Positions 59,758-64,000 of a stretch of DNA of 64,000 nucleotides are shown here, one piece after another. Source of the DNA: Pseudomonas sp. GM80 (lineage in GTDB: Bacteria; Pseudomonadota; Gammaproteobacteria; Pseudomonadales; Pseudomonadaceae); NCBI RefSeq assembly GCF_000282515.1, contig NZ_AKJD01000253.1:1-64000 (forward strand), written 5' to 3'. Every line of letters starts with the position of its first letter. Positions within the stretch are counted from its first letter, which is position 1. A program made the translations under genes and the position numbers. The notes beneath the pieces were generated by a model. It saw only the letters and a program-made list of their open reading frames with translations. It had not been told where the DNA came from and ran no database searches.

Positions 59758-62619
59758 ATGCTCGAGCTCACTATAGAGCAGATATCCATGGGCCAATCGG
59801 CCGTGGATAAACCCGCCGCCCTGCAATTGCTGGCCAATCACCTGGTGGCCGATGGTCTGGTCGCCGACGGCTACCTCGCCGGCTTGCAGGCCCGGGAAGC
59901 CCAGGGCTCGACCTTTCTCGGTCAAGGTATTGCCATCCCTCACGGCACCCCGGAAACCCGCGATCAGGTGTTCGCCACCGGCGTGCGCCTGATGCAGTTC
60001 CCCGAGGGCGTGGACTGGGGCGATGGCCAGATCGTCTATCTGGCGATCGGCATCGCCGCCAAATCCGACGAGCACCTGCGCTTGCTGCAACTGCTGACCC
60101 GCGCCCTCGGCGAGACCGATCTGGGCCAGGCTCTGCGTCGCGCCAGTTCTCCGGAAGCGCTGCTGAAGCTGCTGCAAGGCGCGCCGCAAGAGCTGGCGCT
60201 GGATGCGCAGATGATCGGCCTCGGCGTGTCGGCTGACGATTTCGAAGAACTGGTCTGGCGAGGCGCGCGTCTGCTGCGTCAGGCTGATTGTGTGAGCAAC
60301 GGTTTCTCGGCGGTGCTGCAACAGGTCGAAGCGCTGCCGCTGGGCGATGGCTTGTGGTGGTTGCACAGCGAACAAACCGTGAAACGCCCGGGCTTGGCGT
60401 TCGTTACCCCGGACAAACCGATGCGCTACCTCGGCCAGCCGCTCAGTGGTTTGTTCTGTCTGGCCAGCCTTGGCGAAGCGCACCAAGCATTGCTTGAGCG
60501 TCTGTGTGCGTTGCTGATCGAAGGTCGAGGCCATGAATTGGGCCGCGCCACCAGCAGCCGCAAAGTCCTTGAAGTGCTCGGCGGTGAACTGCCTGCCGAC
60601 TGGCCGAGCGCACGCATTGCGCTGGCCAACGCCCATGGTTTGCACGCGCGCCCGGCGAAGATTCTCGCGCAACTGGCGAAGAGTTTTGATGGCGAGATTC
60701 GTGTGCGCATTGTCGACGGCCAAGACAGCGCCGTGTCGGTGAAGAGTTTGAGCAAACTGCTCAGCCTCGGCGCCCGTCGCGGTCAGGTGCTGGAGCTGAT
60801 CGCCGAGCCGAGCATCGCTGCCGACGCCTTGCCGGCGTTGCTCGCTGCTATCGAAGAAGGCCTCGGCGAAGAAGTCGAGCCGCTGCCCGCCATCAGCGAG
60901 CAACGCGAAGTCTTTGCCGACATCGCCGAAGTGGTGATTGCCCCGGCGTCCGGCACTCAGTTGCAAGCCATCCCCGCCGCGCCCGGCATCGCCATCGGCC
61001 CGGCGCATATTCAAGTACAACAAACCATCGATTACCCAATGCGGGGCGAGTCCGCCGCCATCGAACGCGAGCGCCTCAAGCAAGCGCTCAGCGACGTGCG
61101 CAGCGACATTCAGGGCCTGATCGAACGCAGCAAAGCCAAAGCCATCCGCGAGATCTTCATCACCCATCAGGAGATGCTCGACGACCCGGAACTCACCGAC
61201 GAAGTCGACACCCGCCTCAAGCAAGGCGAGAGCGCCGAAGCGGCGTGGATGGCAGTGATCGAAGCGGCGGCGAAACAACAGGAATCGCTGCAGGACGCGT
61301 TGCTCGCCGAGCGTGCGGCGGACTTGCGTGACATTGGTCGCCGCGTGCTGGCGCAACTGTGTGGCGTGCAGACCGCGAGCGAACCCGAGCAACCTTACAT
61401 TCTGGTGATGGATGAGGTCGGCCCGTCCGACGTCGCGCGGCTGGACCCGGCGCGCGTGGCGGGGATTCTCACCGCACGCGGCGGCGCCACCGCGCACAGT
61501 GCCATCGTAGCGCGAGCCCTCGGGATTCCGGCGCTGGTCGGCGCTGGCGCAGCGGTGTTGTTGCTGGCGCCGGGCACACCGTTGCTGCTCGACGGTCAAC
61601 GCGGTCGCCTGCACGTCGACGCCGATGCGGCGACCCTGCAACGCGCCACCGAAGAACGCGACACCCGCGAGCAACGCCTGAAGATTGCCGCCGAACAACG
61701 CCACCAACCGGCACACACCACCGACGGCCACGCCGTCGAAGTGTTCGCCAACATCGGCGAAAGCGCTGGCGTGATCAGCGCGGTGGAGCAGGGCGCCGAA
61801 GGCATTGGTCTGCTGCGCACCGAACTGATTTTCATGGCCCACCCGCAAGCGCCGGACGAGGCCACGCAAGAAGCTGAATACCGCCGTGTGCTCGATGGCC
61901 TCGCCGGGCGGCCGTTGGTGGTGCGCACGCTGGACGTCGGCGGCGACAAACCGCTGCCGTATTGGCCGATCGCCAAAGAAGAAAATCCGTTCCTCGGCGT
62001 GCGCGGCATTCGCCTGACCTTGCAACGTCCGCAGATCATGGAAGCGCAACTGCGCGCCTTGCTGCGGTCGGCGGATAACCGTCCGTTGCGGATCATGTTC
62101 CCGATGGTCGGCAGCGTTGAAGAATGGCGTCAGGCCCGCGACATGACCGAACGTCTGCGCCTGGAAATCCCGGTCGCCGATCTGCAACTGGGGATCATGA
62201 TCGAAGTGCCGTCCGCCGCATTGCTGGCGCCGGTGCTGGCCAAGGAAGTCGACTTCTTCAGCGTCGGCACCAACGATCTCACGCAATACACCCTGGCCAT
62301 CGACCGTGGTCACCCGACCCTGTCGGCGCAGGCGGACGGCTTGCACCCGGCGGTACTGCAACTGATCGACATCACCGTGCGTGCGGCCCATGCCCATGGC
62401 AAATGGGTCGGCGTCTGCGGTGAGCTGGCGGCGGATCCGCTGGCGGTGCCGGTGCTGGTTGGCCTCGGTGTCGATGAACTCAGCGTGTCCGGGCGCAGCA
62501 TTGCCGAAGTCAAGGCACGCATCCGCGAACTCAGTCTGACTCAGGCACAAACCCTTGCTCAACACGCCCTGGCCGTGGGCAGCGCCAACGAAGTGCGCGC
62601 ATTAGTGGAGGCCCTGTAA
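59758..62619 (+). CDS. fruB: PTS fructose multiphosphoryl transfer protein (EIIA-HPr-EI)
   Basis: A 953-residue fusion that passes phosphate from PEP to the fructose permease. The EIIA-Fru domain (about 1-145) has phospho-His62 in GIAIPHGTPE. The HPr-like domain (about 284-370) has phospho-His296 in GLHARPA. The enzyme I domain (about 410-953) has phospho-His580 in GGATAHSAIVA, and PEP-binding signatures DVGGDKPLPYWP and SVGTNDLTQYTLA. The order matches other pseudomonad FruB. The stop overlaps fruK as TAATG. Confidence 0.96.
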   Translation: MLELTIEQISMGQSAVDKPAALQLLANHLVADGLVADGYLAGLQAREAQGSTFLGQGIAIPHGTPETRDQVFATGVRLMQFPEGVDWGDGQIVYLAIGIAAKSDEHLRLLQLLTRALGETDLGQALRRASSPEALLKLLQGAPQELALDAQMIGLGVSADDFEELVWRGARLLRQADCVSNGFSAVLQQVEALPLGDGLWWLHSEQTVKRPGLAFVTPDKPMRYLGQPLSGLFCLASLGEAHQALLERLCALLIEGRGHELGRATSSRKVLEVLGGELPADWPSARIALANAHGLHARPAKILAQLAKSFDGEIRVRIVDGQDSAVSVKSLSKLLSLGARRGQVLELIAEPSIAADALPALLAAIEEGLGEEVEPLPAISEQREVFADIAEVVIAPASGTQLQAIPAAPGIAIGPAHIQVQQTIDYPMRGESAAIERERLKQALSDVRSDIQGLIERSKAKAIREIFITHQEMLDDPELTDEVDTRLKQGESAEAAWMAVIEAAAKQQESLQDALLAERAADLRDIGRRVLAQLCGVQTASEPEQPYILVMDEVGPSDVARLDPARVAGILTARGGATAHSAIVARALGIPALVGAGAAVLLLAPGTPLLLDGQRGRLHVDADAATLQRATEERDTREQRLKIAAEQRHQPAHTTDGHAVEVFANIGESAGVISAVEQGAEGIGLLRTELIFMAHPQAPDEATQEAEYRRVLDGLAGRPLVVRTLDVGGDKPLPYWPIAKEENPFLGVRGIRLTLQRPQIMEAQLRALLRSADNRPLRIMFPMVGSVEEWRQARDMTERLRLEIPVADLQLGIMIEVPSAALLAPVLAKEVDFFSVGTNDLTQYTLAIDRGHPTLSAQADGLHPAVLQLIDITVRAAHAHGKWVGVCGELAADPLAVPVLVGLGVDELSVSGRSIAEVKARIRELSLTQAQTLAQHALAVGSANEVRALVEAL

Positions 62620-63560
62620 TGGCCAAGATTCTTACCCTGACCCTCAACCCGGCGCTCGACCTCACCGTTGAGTTGCCACGGCTGGACGCCGGTCAGGTCA
62701 ACCGCAGCGACGAGATGCACACCCACGCTGCGGGCAAGGGCGTGAACGTCGCGCAGGTGCTCGCCGACCTCGGTCATCAACTGACGGTCAGTGGCTTTCT
62801 CGGCGAAGACAACCTGCAAGCGTTCGAAACCCTGTTCGCCAAGCGCGGTTTTGTCGATGCGTTTATTCGCGTGCCGGGTGAGACGCGCAGCAATATCAAA
62901 GTCGCTGAACAGGATGGACGGATCACCGACATCAACGGCCCGGGGCCGGTGGTCGATGCCGTCGCGCAGCAGGCGTTGCTCGATCGTTTGGTGCAGATCG
63001 CACCGGGTCATGACGCGGTTGTTGTCGCCGGCAGTTTGCCGCGTGGCGTGACCGCGCAGTGGTTGCGTGAACTGATCGAACGGCTCAATCAGCTCGGCTT
63101 GAAAGTCGCCCTCGACTCCAGCGGCGAAGCGTTGCGCGAAGCGTTGAAAGCCAGTCCATGGCTGATCAAACCCAATACCGAAGAACTCGCCGATGCGCTC
63201 GGTTGCGAGGTGGTTTCTCACGCCGCCGAAGCGCAAGCAGCGGCGCAATTGCACGCGCAAGGCATCGAGCACGTGGTGATTTCTCACGGCGCTGATGGCG
63301 TGAACTGGTTCAGCGTCGGCTCGGCATTGCACGCCACGCCGCCGAAGGTCAGCGTTGCCAGCACGGTCGGTGCCGGTGATTCATTGCTGGCCGGCATGCT
63401 CCACGGTTTGCTCAGCGCCGACACGCCTGAACAAACCCTGCGCACGGCCACCGCGATTGCGGCGATGGCGGTGACCCAGATCGGTTTCGGCATCAACGAC
63501 GCCGCGCAATTGGCGCAGCTCGAACAGGGCGTGCGCGTGCGCCCCCTGACAGAACAATAA
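62619..63560 (+). CDS. fruK: 1-phosphofructokinase
   Basis: A 313-residue PfkB-family kinase converting fructose-1-phosphate to fructose-1,6-bisphosphate. It starts MAKILTLTLNPALDLTVELP, has the substrate segment AAGKGVNVAQVLADLG, and the catalytic base in STVGAGDSLLAGML (Asp near residue 257). It sits between fruB and fruA; the fruB stop and fruK start share one base. Confidence 0.96.
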   Translation: MAKILTLTLNPALDLTVELPRLDAGQVNRSDEMHTHAAGKGVNVAQVLADLGHQLTVSGFLGEDNLQAFETLFAKRGFVDAFIRVPGETRSNIKVAEQDGRITDINGPGPVVDAVAQQALLDRLVQIAPGHDAVVVAGSLPRGVTAQWLRELIERLNQLGLKVALDSSGEALREALKASPWLIKPNTEELADALGCEVVSHAAEAQAAAQLHAQGIEHVVISHGADGVNWFSVGSALHATPPKVSVASTVGAGDSLLAGMLHGLLSADTPEQTLRTATAIAAMAVTQIGFGINDAAQLAQLEQGVRVRPLTEQ

Positions 63561-63571
63561 GAGGGTTTGTC

Positions 63572-64000
63572 ATGAAATTAGCCATTGTTACGGCTTGCCC
63601 GAACGGGATGGTCACCAGTGTGCTGTGCGCGCGATTGCTCGATGCGGCGGCGCAGCGTCAGGGCTGGAGCACCAGCGTGGAAGTGGTCGATGCGGCGCAC
63701 CCGGAACGCGAATTGTCGGCGGCGACGATTGCCGCGGCGGAGTGGGTTTTGTTGGTCGCAACGGGTGCGGTCGACATGACGCGTTTTGTCGGCAAGCGGG
63801 TCTTCCAGATTGCCCCGGCGCAGGCGTTGCAGGATGTTGAAGCGGTACTGCGACGTGGTGCAGAAGAGGCATCTGTCTACGTTGCCAGCGAGGCTGAACC
63901 GGTTGCTGATGCGTCGCGTGCCCCTCGCATCGTCGCCATCACCGCGTGCCCGACTGGTGTTGCTCACACCTTCATGGCCGCCGAAGCCTTGCAGCAAACC
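63572..64000 (+). CDS. fruA: PTS fructose transporter subunit EIIBC (partial)
   Basis: The first 143 residues of FruA, cut by the window edge. The reading frame starts MKLAIVTACPNGMVTSV, a degenerate EIIB' domain with Cys9. After a linker, the true EIIB domain begins near residue 117, with phosphocysteine Cys126 in CPTGVAHTFMA. The membrane EIIC domain lies outside the window. It follows fruK after 11 bases with GAGGG upstream, completing fruB-fruK-fruA. Confidence 0.94.
   Translation, partial: MKLAIVTACPNGMVTSVLCARLLDAAAQRQGWSTSVEVVDAAHPERELSAATIAAAEWVLLVATGAVDMTRFVGKRVFQIAPAQALQDVEAVLRRGAEEASVYVASEAEPVADASRAPRIVAITACPTGVAHTFMAAEALQQT

Noticed and set aside
59629-62565. 978-codon open frame antisense to fruB
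   Set aside because: Covers the EIIA-HPr-EI gene in reverse. Composition (Arg, Gln, His, Ala) is that of a codon-bias shadow.

Overview
The window is chromosomal DNA of a Pseudomonas of the P. fluorescens complex. Three things point there. The gene order from smpB to pnp follows the P. aeruginosa PAO1 block PA4768-PA4740 closely. The intergenic spaces carry REPINs typical of fluorescent pseudomonads (GTGGCGAGGGGATTTATCCCC-type and GTAGGAGCTGCC-type). The genes have high GC at the third codon position, which also produces long antisense shadow frames. Species cannot be fixed from sequence reading alone.

Layout. 1-6.4 kb: envelope and accessory genes (histidine phosphatase, PAP2 phosphatase, ArnT-like glycosyltransferase, two GNAT acetyltransferases, a small secreted PliG-like protein, an EamA transporter with a histidine-rich tail). 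6.6-7.8 kb: tmRNA gene ssrA and two small paralogous exported proteins. 7.9-16.5 kb: lactate catabolism, operon lldP-lutABC-dld transcribed leftward and divergent from the regulator gene lldR, with an LldR-type operator between them. 16.6-22.3 kb: smpB, an NSS transporter, ratA, rnfH, bamE/fur (divergent), recN. 22.4-26.5 kb: heat-shock genes grpE-dnaK-dnaJ behind a clear sigma-32 promoter. 26.5-33 kb: dapB, carA, carB, greA, a small membrane protein, yhbY. 33.4-39.6 kb: rlmE, ftsH, folP, glmM, tpiA, secG. 39.6-48.8 kb: tRNA-Leu, initiator tRNA-fMet, then the translation/RNA operon rimP-nusA-infB-rbfA-truB-rpsO-pnp. 49-57.5 kb: tRNA-Thr, a coiled-coil exported protein, a DUF6388-like protein, nadC, a DUF1631 protein, ampD-ampE and a chemoreceptor. 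57.7-64 kb: tatD-like hydrolase, cra (fruR), and the fructose PTS operon fruB-fruK-fruA, whose last gene runs off the window.

How parts work together. ssrA and smpB encode the two trans-translation partners and lie either side of the lactate genes. LldP imports lactate, LutABC oxidises L-lactate, and the FAD/Fe-S enzyme oxidises D-lactate, all probably under LldR. FruA and FruB import and phosphorylate fructose to fructose-1-phosphate, FruK makes fructose-1,6-bisphosphate, and Cra represses the operon until fructose-1-phosphate appears. AmpD and AmpE belong to muropeptide recycling and beta-lactamase signalling.

No CRISPR array, prophage, insertion sequence or obvious defence island is visible. 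The most interesting signals are regulatory: a 15-base exact copy of the lactate operator inside lldP, an apparently leaderless smpB, a palindrome that serves as the -10 region for two divergent genes, a strong attenuator-like hairpin before carA, and in-place substitution of lutABC at the position where PAO1 carries lldD.
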